Shown here in pieces: positions 34,645-41,986 of a stretch of DNA of 64,000 bases (the first letter of the stretch is position 1; every line of letters starts with the position of its first letter). A model generated the notes under the pieces. That model saw nothing but the letters and a program-made list of their open reading frames with translations, did not search any database and was not told where the DNA came from. The stretch lies in NCBI GenBank assembly GCA_965238125.1, contig OZ250179.1, positions 6,510,001-6,574,000 of the forward strand, read 5' to 3'. The translations under genes and the position numbers were made by a program. Source of the stretch: UBA6623 sp965238125 (lineage in GTDB: Bacteria > Acidobacteriota > Terriglobia > Bryobacterales > UBA6623).

Positions 34645-35126
34645 GGCCTGCCCCTAGCCTGAAGAGATTGTACAGCGGCAGGGACGCCCATGCCGCCTTC
34701 GCTAGGTTTTTCGAGCAGGCGGTAGTGGGAAATGACGTGCTCCGCGGCGGCTCCCTCGGGAAGCCCGACGATCTTGCCCGACGCGTTGACCTGCTCGACC
34801 GCGCCGATGAAGCGATACCCCCGCCGCGGCAGGGTTTCGATAAAGCGAGGCTCGTCGGCGGAATCCCCCAACGCTTGCCGCAATTTGCTGACGGCGATGT
34901 TGAGGCCCTTTTCGAAATCAACGAAGGTGCTGTCGGGCCAAAGCCGTTCGCGAAGCGCCTCGCGCGTGACGAGCTTGCCGGGGCGTTCGAGCAGCGCGGC
35001 GAGGATTTGAAACGACTGCTCCTGCAGGCGAATCTTCACCCCACCCTTGCGAAGCTCGCCGGTCTTGAGATTCAGCTCGAAGGTTTCAAACCGCACCACC
35101 CTCGAAATTTGGATCGAATCTTGCAT
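34641..35126 (-). CDS. Winged-helix (OmpR/PhoB-type) DNA-binding protein with truncated kinase start
   Basis: About 161 residues from the ATG at 35126; a GTG at 35147 is the frame limit. A Trans_reg_C winged helix covers about residues 10-105: VVRFETFELNLKTGELRKGG, LLERPGKLVTREALRERLWP, DFEKGLNIAVSKLRQALGDS and PRFIETLPRRGYRFIG. It continues into VISHYRLLEKPSEGGMGV, which is the first 18 residues of a PknB glycine loop, then unrelated residues to a TGA that overlaps the next kinase's ATG. Winged helix-kinase-PD40 fusions are common in Acidobacteriota, so this looks like a fusion split by deletion. It may still bind DNA. Confidence 0.8.
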   Translation of the reverse strand: MQDSIQISRVVRFETFELNLKTGELRKGGVKIRLQEQSFQILAALLERPGKLVTREALRERLWPDSTFVDFEKGLNIAVSKLRQALGDSADEPRFIETLPRRGYRFIGAVEQVNASGKIVGLPEGAAAEHVISHYRLLEKPSEGGMGVPAAVQSLQARGRP

Positions 35127-35463
35127 GAAAACGCCGGATGCCTCCACTGCCGTTCGCGATTCACGGCTTGCGGTTTGGAATGCAAGGGAATTATAGCGCT
35201 TTCGGCGCGGAGTTCAGCAGTGATGTCGGAGGTATTGGGAGGTGTTGCTGTTTCGATACCACGATTCGAAACGGGCGCCGCCGCGGCTGAAACTTCACCG
35301 GGTAAAGTTTTGCGAGGTCGCGGGGCTGCCTGGAGCCGGGAGGTGGAGGCCCGAAAATCTCCATCACCGGCTGATTGGTTGCGGCTGGGCTTGGGCAGGC
35401 CTGGAGACCTGCCCCACTGGGCTCGCCGCGTTCACCCGAGTTCTCAGCACCAAACGGCACCGT
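35127..35463. other. Intergenic region upstream of the winged-helix gene
   Basis: No gene is supported. The stretch holds repeat D at 35393-35417 and ends at the left terminus of the IS1380-type element. The promoter of the winged-helix gene should lie near 35127-35200, but no clear hexamers were found. Confidence 0.5.
35393..35417. repeat. 25-base near-palindrome D, copy 2
   Basis: GGGCAGGCCTGGAGACCTGC plus CCCAC, the cleanest copy of the palindrome also at 18453-18477 and 51606-51630. The 20-base core differs from its own reverse complement at only two positions. Confidence 0.7.
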
Positions 35464-37143
35464 CCTTAACCCGGATTTCCACTTTAGTTTCGGTTCTGCT
35501 AACCATCGGGTGGACTCGGACGCCTTTATTTATGCGGGCTTGAAAGCACTCAAGGCGCTGAGGAGATCAACACCCAATGGGTGAAAAAGAAAACAAACCG
35601 TTTCAGCTCACCTTCAATGGATTTCTCAAGGTCGATTTCCAAGGATCGCGAGTCACCTCGGATGGCGGGCTGATTCTCATTCGCGAACTGGACGAACGAC
35701 TCGGACTAGGCAAGCTGATAGACGAGCATCTGACGGATTCGCGGCAAGGCTCGAACAAGAAGTTCCCGTTCGTCGATCTGCTGCGACAGTCGGTCTACTC
35801 CCGCTTGGCGGGCTACGAGGATCTCAACGACGCCGTTCGTGTCTCCGCCGATCCAACCTTTCGGCTGATTGGCTCGAAGAAGAACTGGGATCGCGGCGCG
35901 GCGCTGACCTCCCGGCTGCAGAGCTTCGAGACCGCCATGCTCGCCGGCGACGAGAATCTGATCGGGCTGATGGCGGTGAACCGCGAGTTGATCGCGCAAG
36001 CCGAGGCCGGTGATGACTCCGAGTGCGTCGTGCTGGACATGGACTCTACCGAGAGCCCCGTCCACGGCCGGCAGGAAGGCAGCGCCTACAACGGCCACTT
36101 CGAGTCGGTCTGCTACCACCCACTGTTGCTGTTCAACCAGCACGGCGATTGCTTGGCGGCAAAGTTGCGACCGGGCAACGTGTCCAGCGCCGAGGACTGG
36201 GACGAGCTGCTGCTGCCGGAAATCGAACGCCAACAGGCGGAGGGCAAACAGGTGACGTTCCGGGCCGATGCCGCCTTCACCAAGCCGGATATTTACGAGA
36301 CGTTGGAGGAGCGCGGCGTGGACTACGTGATTCGCATCCCGGCCAACAAGAGCCTGGAGCTGGAGATCGAAGATATCGTGTTTCGTCCGCCGGGCAGGCC
36401 GAGCGCAAAGCCCCTGGTGCGCTACAGGAGCTTTCGGTATCAGGCCGCGAGTTGGTCGAAGTCCCGGCGGGTTGTTGCGAAGGTCGAGCATCACCAAGGT
36501 GAGTTGTTTCCTCGCGTCGGTTTCATCGTCACGAGCATGGCCTTGCCGAGCCGCTCGCTGGTGCGGTTCTACAACAAGCGCGGCACGGCGGAGCAGTGGA
36601 TCAAGGAAGGCAAACAAGCGACGCATTGGACAAGGCTGTCATGCCATCGGTTCCGGGCCAACGAAGTGCGACTGCAACTCAGCGTGCTGGCCTATAACCT
36701 GGGGAACCTATGGCGGAGGCTCGGGCTGCCGCAACGGATCAAGAGCTGGTCGCTGACGAGCTTGCAACAGCGGCTGATGAAGACGGGCGGTAGGCTGGTC
36801 AAGCATGCGCGGTACTATTGGCTGCTGTTGGCCGAAGGACATCTGAACCGGCGGCTGTTCGGCGACATGCTGCATAGGATCTGGGCGCTGCCTGTGCCGG
36901 GTGGGTAGCGTTGCCCGGGCGAGGATCAACAGTTTTTGGCTCCAAAAAGGTTTCGCAGGGAGCAGTGTCGGCCGGAGCGCCGTTCAGTCCGCTCAATCAA
37001 CGTCTGTGAGCGGACGGACGAGCCCTGGCGCCTACCGGCGGAGGTGATGTGCAGGGTTCAGCGCGAAAAGACGTGGTATTCGGCGCAACGGGGGTGTATC
37101 CTGTGACCGTGCCAGGGCCAAAATGGAAATCCTGGCTGCAAGG
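35464..37143 (+). mobile_element. IS1380-type insertion sequence
   Basis: The element is defined by its transposase and by imperfect inverted ends. The left end contains GGATTTCCACTTTAGTTTCG (from about 35473), and the right end, read in reverse complement, contains GGATTTCCATTTTGGCCCTG (from about 37133), matching at about 15 of 21 bases. Both outer ends read CCTT. Exact limits and the target duplication could not be fixed, so the limits given are approximate to within about ten bases. The length of about 1.7 kb fits the family. About 200 non-coding bases follow the gene inside the element. Confidence 0.7.
35577..36908 (+). CDS. IS1380-family (IS4 superfamily) transposase
   Basis: A 443-residue DDE transposase, apparently intact. 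The N-terminal LTFNGFLKVDFQGSRVTSDG and GGLILIRELDERLGL are typical of IS1380. DDDE-like residues lie in ECVVLDMDSTESPVHG (first D), VTFRADAAFTKPDIYE (second D) and FYNKRGTAEQWIKEGKQATH (E in the YREK-like region). The C-terminal stretch LQLSVLAYNLGNLWRRLGLP closes the RNase H fold. ATG is in normal context. It may be functional. Confidence 0.92.
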   Translation: MGEKENKPFQLTFNGFLKVDFQGSRVTSDGGLILIRELDERLGLGKLIDEHLTDSRQGSNKKFPFVDLLRQSVYSRLAGYEDLNDAVRVSADPTFRLIGSKKNWDRGAALTSRLQSFETAMLAGDENLIGLMAVNRELIAQAEAGDDSECVVLDMDSTESPVHGRQEGSAYNGHFESVCYHPLLLFNQHGDCLAAKLRPGNVSSAEDWDELLLPEIERQQAEGKQVTFRADAAFTKPDIYETLEERGVDYVIRIPANKSLELEIEDIVFRPPGRPSAKPLVRYRSFRYQAASWSKSRRVVAKVEHHQGELFPRVGFIVTSMALPSRSLVRFYNKRGTAEQWIKEGKQATHWTRLSCHRFRANEVRLQLSVLAYNLGNLWRRLGLPQRIKSWSLTSLQQRLMKTGGRLVKHARYYWLLLAEGHLNRRLFGDMLHRIWALPVPGG

Positions 37144-37256
37144 TTCACCTCCCTTGTCACTAGCGGCCGCAGACTATGCTTCCCCAGTAGGCTCGGACTC
37201 AGGTCTGCTTGGTTGTTAACTCCCGTCTCGTCTCGGGAAGCCCCCTTACCTTGAGG

Positions 37257-38192
37257 CTACCGCTTGCCGTCCTCTGTCAAGTCACCAACACGATAATATG
37301 CGTGCCCATCCTGAATACTGGATCCATACGCCGGATTCGCGCTGAGAATCGTCTCGTCCACGATGACGGGATCATCGGGCAGGTGGTGGACACAGACAAT
37401 GATATCGGGATTGAAGCGAGCCAGCGTCTCTTTCGCACCCGCAAGCGCGTACCTTTCTGTCCCTTCGATGTCCATCTCGATCAAACCGACCGACTCTAAA
37501 CCCAGTTCGTGCACGATCCCGTCGATCGTTCGGGTCTGCACCACCACGTCCCCGTCTCTGAGAGCGGTAAACCCTTCCCCGCCCAGTTGAAGGCTGCCCC
37601 ACTCGTTAAAGGAAGGATGATCGAACCGCGCCGTGCCGTCGGAGTCCCAGGCCGCTGCCTTGACCAGTATGACCCGTTTCTCGACGATTTCTTGCGCAAA
37701 GTTTTTTTCTAGACAAACATAGTTGCTCGGCTCCGGCTCAATGGCGACGACTTTGCCGGCGCCTCGGTTAAGGGCCTCGCGAGTGAACGTCCCAACCCAG
37801 GCTCCCACCTCCAAGACGATGCCTCCCTCGGGGATCGAGGGAGAGTCCGGAAACAGATCCACCAGACGCGGCCACCTCTGGGTGTGCCAGCGGAGGTGCC
37901 CAGCGTCCAGGAACCAAGCCCACATCGGGCCTAGGGGCGTATCCCACAAAACGGGACAGGGTGATTCGCTATCCCGCTTGACGAAGTTTACGGGGTCGCG
38001 AAAGGGCGCATTCAGCAGATTTGACTGATCTGTGAATGGGATCATTCCCACGGCCATGTTTGCCCAGGACCACTCTGGTGCGTTGCCGGAAAGCTTGAAG
38101 TTCAGCGCCCGGATGCGCGAACGGCCCCACGGCGTCAGAGCCGCCATGATTACCAGCACTACAACTAGGATTCGCAGGCGCATGTTACGCAT
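37257..38192 (-). CDS. FkbM-family methyltransferase
   Basis: A SAM-dependent O-methyltransferase-like protein of 311 residues. An N-terminal hydrophobic segment (LRILVVVLVIMAALTPWG) suggests membrane anchoring. The methyltransferase domain starts GGIVLEVGAWVGTFTREALN (SAM loop), then GKVVAIEPEPSNYVCLEKNF, DGTARFDHPSF, VQTRTIDGIVHELGLESVGL and IEMDIEGTERYALAGAKETL, matching the FkbM pattern. Such enzymes commonly decorate glycans or polyketides. Alternative starts lie at 38198 and 38183. It is isolated between two mobile elements, so its original neighbours may have been lost. Confidence 0.83.
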   Translation of the reverse strand: MRNMRLRILVVVLVIMAALTPWGRSRIRALNFKLSGNAPEWSWANMAVGMIPFTDQSNLLNAPFRDPVNFVKRDSESPCPVLWDTPLGPMWAWFLDAGHLRWHTQRWPRLVDLFPDSPSIPEGGIVLEVGAWVGTFTREALNRGAGKVVAIEPEPSNYVCLEKNFAQEIVEKRVILVKAAAWDSDGTARFDHPSFNEWGSLQLGGEGFTALRDGDVVVQTRTIDGIVHELGLESVGLIEMDIEGTERYALAGAKETLARFNPDIIVCVHHLPDDPVIVDETILSANPAYGSSIQDGHAYYRVGDLTEDGKR

Positions 38193-38331
38193 ATCCACTC
38201 ACATAAGTGCGCGGCAATGAAATTATCGGGTTAGTGAATTGAAGGATTGATCCATGCCGCGGGCTCGGGACCGGAGACTTCGTTCACCAAGCAAGCGCCG
38301 CTGAACCGCTCACGGCCTGACCAACCCCGAA

Positions 38332-38517
38332 CTACCGTAGGTAACCCAGTGACTTCAGTACTTTTCGCTCGTCTTCCGTCAGAGTCTTGGTTTCGTGCAA
38401 CTGTTGCTCCGACGTACCGGATTCCCTCCAGCTAAGCAGTTCGTCGCGCAACAGAACTCGCACCCGGGGTTTCTCCTTCGCCAGATTGACCAACTCTTGC
38501 GGATCGTTGATAAGATC
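38332..38517 (-). pseudogene. C-terminal remnant of a sulfatase
   Basis: Reading the minus strand gives 61 codons: DLINDPQELVNLAKEKPRVR, a helical segment, and LTEDERKVLKSLGYLR before TAG. LxxDPxExxNLA and a final SLGYL are hallmarks of the C-terminus of periplasmic sulfatases in this phylum. The match ends abruptly before DLIND, where a TAA occurs in frame at 38518-38520, 20 bases from the IS630 end. The catalytic domain is absent on both sides of the element, so this is a gene fragment. Confidence 0.75.
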
Positions 38518-39298
38518 TTAAGGCTTTTGGGTCCATCTATTGAGTCTCGCAAAATAGAGTGACACTTTTTGGTGTTGCCGTACGTATTCTTATGTATGGG
38601 AACACCGAAAGGAAAGCGCCGCGATTTCGAAGCATTGGAGAAACGCCGTTTCGAAGCGATGCGTTTGCTCGATGAAGGACTCAATCAGTCCGAAACCGCC
38701 AGGCGTCTGACAGTCGCCCGCCAAACCGTCAGTGAGTGGCGACGACAGTACCTGGCGCAAGGCGAGGCCGGGCTGCGCAAGGCCGGCCGCGCCGGCCGCA
38801 AGCCGCTATTAGACGCCACGCAGCTCGAACGCCTGGAGATCCTGCTGCTCGAAGGCCCCGAGGCGCACGGCTTCCCGACGCCGTTGTGGAGCTGTCCGCG
38901 GGTGGCTCGTCTGATCCGAGACGAGTTCGGCGTGCGCTATCACGAGGGCCATGTCTGGAAGATCCTGCGGGCGCTCGGCTGGAGCCCGCAACGCCCGGTC
39001 GGCAAAGCCCGCGAGCGCAACGAAGAGGCCATCCGCGACTGGAAGTGCAAGAGGTGGCCGGCCATTAAAAAAAAGCCCGCAAACAAGACCGCACGATCGT
39101 CTTCATCGACGAAAGCGGATGGAGTCAGAAGCCGCATCGTTGCCGCACCTGGGCGCCGCGCGGCGAGACGCCGCTGCTGGAGTTCAACTTCAATTGGCAG
39201 AAGCTTTCGGTGTCGGCCGGGTTGACGTTGCGCAACTTTTACTTTGGGGATTATAAAGATGGCTTGACAAACGGTGCGCGTTTTGGGACAATAGAGGT

Positions 39299-40279
39299 AT
39301 GAAAACGAATCGCAAAGCCCCTGGCAAGTCCCACCGCGAAGGGATCGATTTGTTCCAGATCATGGAGATGTTCCCCGATGATGCGGCAGCCGAGAGTTGG
39401 TTTGAAGGAATCCTGTGGGGTCAGCAACGCTGTTGCGGCCATTGCGGTTCCATTGCGACCAGCGAAGTCCCGAATCGCAAGCCTATGCCTTACTGGTGCA
39501 AGGACTGTCGGAGCTACTTTAGCGTGCGAACTGGCACGGCGATTGCCCGATCCAAAGTCCCTATGCGCAAGTGGGCGATTGCCATTTACCTCTGCCTGAC
39601 CAGTCTCAAGAGCGTGTCCAGCATGAAGTTGCAGCGCGACATTCGCGTATCGCAGCCTACCGCTTGGTTCATGCTGCATCGGATACGGGAAGCGTGGGGT
39701 CAGGAGCCTAGAGACCAGTTCAACGGGCCGGTTGAGGCTGATGAGACCTACTTCGGCGGCCGTCGTAGGAATATGTCGAAGTCCAAACGCAAGGAGTTGG
39801 AAGGTAGAGGAACTGTTGGGAAAGTGGCCGTTGCTGGAGTGAAGGATCGCATCTCCAACCATGTTCGCGCCAAGGTTGTTGAACACACCGACGCCGAGAC
39901 ATTGCAGGGCTTTGTCAGAGACAGCGTGAAGTCCGGCGCCACGCTCTACACCGACGACGCTACCGCCTATGACGGGATGATGGACTTCGAGCATGAATCA
40001 GTCAAGCACTCGGCAGCCGAGTACGTGCGCGGGATGACGCACACCAATGGTATCGAGAGCTTCTGGTCCATGTTGAAGCGGGCGCATAAGGGAACTTTCC
40101 ACAAGCTGAGCGCCAAACACCTACAGCGTTATGTCAACGAGTTCGCCGGCCGCCACAACATCCGTGAGCTAGGAACGCTTGATCAGATGCGGGACACTGT
40201 TGCCCACTTGGTCGGTCGTGACCTTCTGTACCGCGACTTGATTGCGGACAACGGGCTGAGTTCGGCTGCTCGGTCGTAG
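39299..40279 (+). CDS. IS1595-family transposase
   Basis: A 326-residue protein with an N-terminal zinc ribbon and a DDE nuclease core. The ribbon is seen as CCGHCGS and WCKDCRSYFSVRTGT. The core starts GPVEADETYFGGRRRNMSKS (first D), followed by GATLYTDDATAYDGM (second D), KHSAAEYVRGMTHTNGIESF and WSMLKRAHKGTFHKLSAKHL (late N/E and histidine region of ISXO2-like domains). The gene is intact and starts 30 bases inside the left end. Its 3' end overlaps a small antisense gene. Confidence 0.93.
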   Translation: MKTNRKAPGKSHREGIDLFQIMEMFPDDAAAESWFEGILWGQQRCCGHCGSIATSEVPNRKPMPYWCKDCRSYFSVRTGTAIARSKVPMRKWAIAIYLCLTSLKSVSSMKLQRDIRVSQPTAWFMLHRIREAWGQEPRDQFNGPVEADETYFGGRRRNMSKSKRKELEGRGTVGKVAVAGVKDRISNHVRAKVVEHTDAETLQGFVRDSVKSGATLYTDDATAYDGMMDFEHESVKHSAAEYVRGMTHTNGIESFWSMLKRAHKGTFHKLSAKHLQRYVNEFAGRHNIRELGTLDQMRDTVAHLVGRDLLYRDLIADNGLSSAARS

Positions 40280-40360
40280 AGGCCGCAACAGGGCCCGGGC
40301 TAGTTTCTCCGGTGTCGCGCCTGCAAGGTCGCGTTTTGGATCAATCGTCGGTCTTCCCAT
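40169..40360 (-). CDS. Small antisense protein of the IS1595 element
   Basis: A 63-residue open frame beginning MGRPTIDPKRDLAGATPEKL and continuing ARALLRPLRPSSRTQPVV. It overlaps the last 111 bases of the transposase gene on the opposite strand. The ATG at 40360 has AAGGGAG five bases upstream, a strong ribosome-binding site that a chance frame would not be expected to have. The KLARALLR helix and proline-rich basic end suggest a small regulatory or DNA-binding peptide. Similar small genes next to IS1595 transposases are recalled but could not be checked. Confidence 0.6.
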   Translation of the reverse strand: MGRPTIDPKRDLAGATPEKLARALLRPLRPSSRTQPVVRNQVAVQKVTTDQVGNSVPHLIKRS

Positions 40361-40437
40361 GCGTCTCCCTTGTCCCAGCGGGAACCTAGGTTTAGGCCCC
40401 CGCCTGGGTGAGAGACACTGTAGCACAACCGCGCTAA

Positions 40438-40469
40438 GCCCGCCACGGGGTTGCAACCCCGTGGCGGGC
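40438..40469 (+). terminator. Intrinsic terminator between transposase and passenger gene
   Basis: A perfect 15-bp stem (GCCCGCCACGGGGTT with a 2-base GC loop and AACCCCGTGGCGGGC) is followed by AATTTTATGTT on the plus strand. It lies 159 bases after the transposase stop and 27 bases before the stop of the opposing passenger gene. It would stop transposase transcripts; without a T run on the other strand it is probably one-directional. Confidence 0.75.
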
Positions 40470-40495
40470 AATTTTATGTTGGCCTCTGTTGACTT

Positions 40496-41053
40496 CTAAT
40501 TCAGACCCAGTTTCCGCATTTCCATTTCTAGAAAACTCTCCTCTTCTCTCTCTTCATAGAGTTCTTGAGTCCGTTGCAAATCGAGTTCGATCTCCTCCTC
40601 CTCGACACCCACAACCTTCAGGCTTGTAGGTGGCCTGGAATTCGATTTCTTTGTCCCCTCAGATTCGCCGCGCAACCGATACTGGCCACGGCTGAGGCGC
40701 TCGAACTCTGGCATGTCTATCAGGGTTGAACTGATTCGGTTTGATCCCGACTGACCGTTTTTGAGCACTTCGGCCTCCACGAGGATCTTTCTGACAGGCG
40801 TTACCTTCAGAAGACCATCTCCCTTCTCGGCGATGTACAACAGCGCCTCTTTGAGCTTCTTCCCTGCGATCTCGCTGACCTCGACTCCGATTCCGGTTGC
40901 CTGCGAACGCTTGGACGGATTATCCGCCAACAGCTCCAATGAGGTCACGACCGAGTCGTACTGCCTCTTGGCCTCGGCGTACTGCCGCTCCAGCTTATGA
41001 ACCTTAGCCTCAAGCCGCGACTTTATCTCTTGCAACCTCGATGATTCGTCCAT
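40496..41053 (-). CDS. Transposon passenger gene: coiled-coil plus winged-helix-like protein
   Basis: A 185-residue protein of unknown function inside the IS1595 element. Residues about 1-45 form a coiled coil (LQEIKSRLEAKVHKLERQYA). Residues about 60-130 (KKLKEALLYIAEKGDGLLKV, TPVRKILVEAEVLKNGQSGS, FERLSRGQYRLRG) resemble a HARE/winged-helix domain, ending in the YRLRG wing typical of such folds. The C-terminus is strongly acidic (VGVEEEEIELDLQRTQELYE). ATG at 41053 has AAAGGGG six bases upstream; a longer start at 41110 lacks one. It probably binds DNA or another element protein. Confidence 0.72.
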   Translation of the reverse strand: MDESSRLQEIKSRLEAKVHKLERQYAEAKRQYDSVVTSLELLADNPSKRSQATGIGVEVSEIAGKKLKEALLYIAEKGDGLLKVTPVRKILVEAEVLKNGQSGSNRISSTLIDMPEFERLSRGQYRLRGESEGTKKSNSRPPTSLKVVGVEEEEIELDLQRTQELYEEREEESFLEMEMRKLGLN

Positions 41054-41158
41054 GTATACCCCTTTCCAGGTTTTTATACTGCAGCCGATTTCCATTGCCG
41101 CATTCACCATCTTGTCAATACGACTTATACACAGTACCCTGAAAATGAATCGGGGATA

Positions 41159-41230
41159 GTCACGGACCGGATTGGAACCGGCATCTCACAACTTGCAAGG
41201 TCGCGCGACTTGTCATTCGTCCACCGTGGC
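41159..41230 (-). other. tRNA-like cloverleaf inside the IS1595 element
   Basis: On the minus strand 72 bases can fold as a degenerate tRNA. The acceptor GCCACGG pairs with CCGTGAC at six of seven positions. A 3-bp D-stem GAC/GTC is followed by anticodon stem GCGAC/GTTGT with loop CTTGCAA (nominal anticodon TGC), a 5-base variable region, and T-arm GCCGG TTCCAAT CCGGT. T8, A14, T33, the 53-61 G-C pair and TTC are present; the D-loop GG, a purine at 57, CCA and the G3-T70 pair of alanine tRNAs are not. It may be chance or a mimic, and is probably not a working tRNA. Confidence 0.3.
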
Positions 41231-41986
41231 GTCAGCCCCTAATCGAAAGCCCTGAGAGCAGCGCCTACACAAACGGCGATCTGCCCCAGGGACTCTCTAG
41301 CGGGGCGGCGGGTCCTGACAAAAGATCGCCGCCCTGCTTACCTCGAAGGCTAGCACATTTCAGGGCTAAGCACAAATCACATAACCATCGCAGGTAATCC
41401 CGCCGCCTTCATGCACCAAGTGTGACAGCTTGGGGCCGAGCTGTCAAGCCATCTTTATAATCCCCTTTACTTTCGGCTCTATCCCGGCGCGATTGGCGAG
41501 TTGGAGGTCATCGACTTTCTGAAGGCCTTGGTTCGCCACATGGACGGCCCGTTGATGATCGTCTGGGACCGCTTGCCGGCGCATCGCAGTCGGATGGTGC
41601 GAGAGTTCATTGAACTCTCGCAAGGCCATATCGTGACGGAGTATTTGCCGGCGTATGCGCCGGAGCTGAATCCGGTGGAATACATCTGGGCGTACTGGAA
41701 ACAGCACGAGTTGCCGAACGTCTGTCCGAAGGACTACTGGGAACTCGACGAACGTGCCCGCAAAACGCTGCGGCGCATGCGCCGCAAACCGCGCTTGATT
41801 ACCGCTTTCTGGAAACAGTCTTCTCTTTGTCTCGATTGACAGGATATTATGCGAGACTCAATAAGAAGATTGGTTTCAGTAGTTTACCTGTTTACCAACA
41901 GTTAGTGGCGCGTTAACTTCGAGTCGATTGAGCTACCGCCTGATCCGGCTCATTCTGCTCTCACCAACCACCCGGAGGTGAGAGCA

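Larger units (their letters stand above)
39246..41465 (+). mobile_element. IS1595-family transposon with passenger genes
   Basis: A 2220-bp element with perfect 24-bp inverted ends (39246-39269 and 41442-41465; outer bases GGGGATTATAAAGATGGCTT). It is flanked by an identical 8-bp duplication TTTACTTT (39238-39245 and 41466-41473), as expected for IS1595. Besides the transposase it carries a 63-codon gene antisense to the transposase 3' end, a coiled-coil/winged-helix-like gene, an intrinsic terminator and a possible tRNA-like fold. Bases 41111-41441 hold no protein gene. Confidence 0.9.
38596..41839 (+). pseudogene. IS630-family transposase, interrupted (38596-39245 joined to 41466-41839)
   Basis: The 5' half encodes the helix-turn-helix region (MRLLDEGLNQSETARRLTVA, RQTVSEWRRQYLAQGEAGLR) and ARLIRDEFGVRYHEGHVWKI. 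A run of eight A at 39067-39074 lies where the frame must shift by one base to continue as TIVFIDESGWSQKPHRCRTW with the first catalytic D. Such A-run shifts are used in IS630 expression. The 5' half ends at RNFYF, where the inner transposon enters. The 3' half resumes as YFRLYPGAIGELEVIDFLKA, MIVWDRLPAHRS (second D) and LPAYAPELNPVEYIWAYWKQ (E). The insertion inactivates it. Confidence 0.85.
38540..41861 (+). mobile_element. IS630-family element split by an IS1595-family transposon
   Basis: Inverted ends TTGAGTCTCGCAAAAT (left, 38540) and TTGAGTCTCGCATAAT (right, reverse complement, ending 41861) are flanked by TA at 38538-38539 and 41862-41863, the IS630 target duplication. Without the inner transposon and its duplicated 8 bases the element would be 1094 bp, a normal IS630 size. 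The two halves of its transposase join across the insertion at FYF. Confidence 0.87.

Noticed and set aside
38379..38684. A 101-codon minus-strand frame across the IS630 left end
   Set aside because: It spans the insertion junction; the sulfatase remnant reads in a different frame and explains the conserved part.
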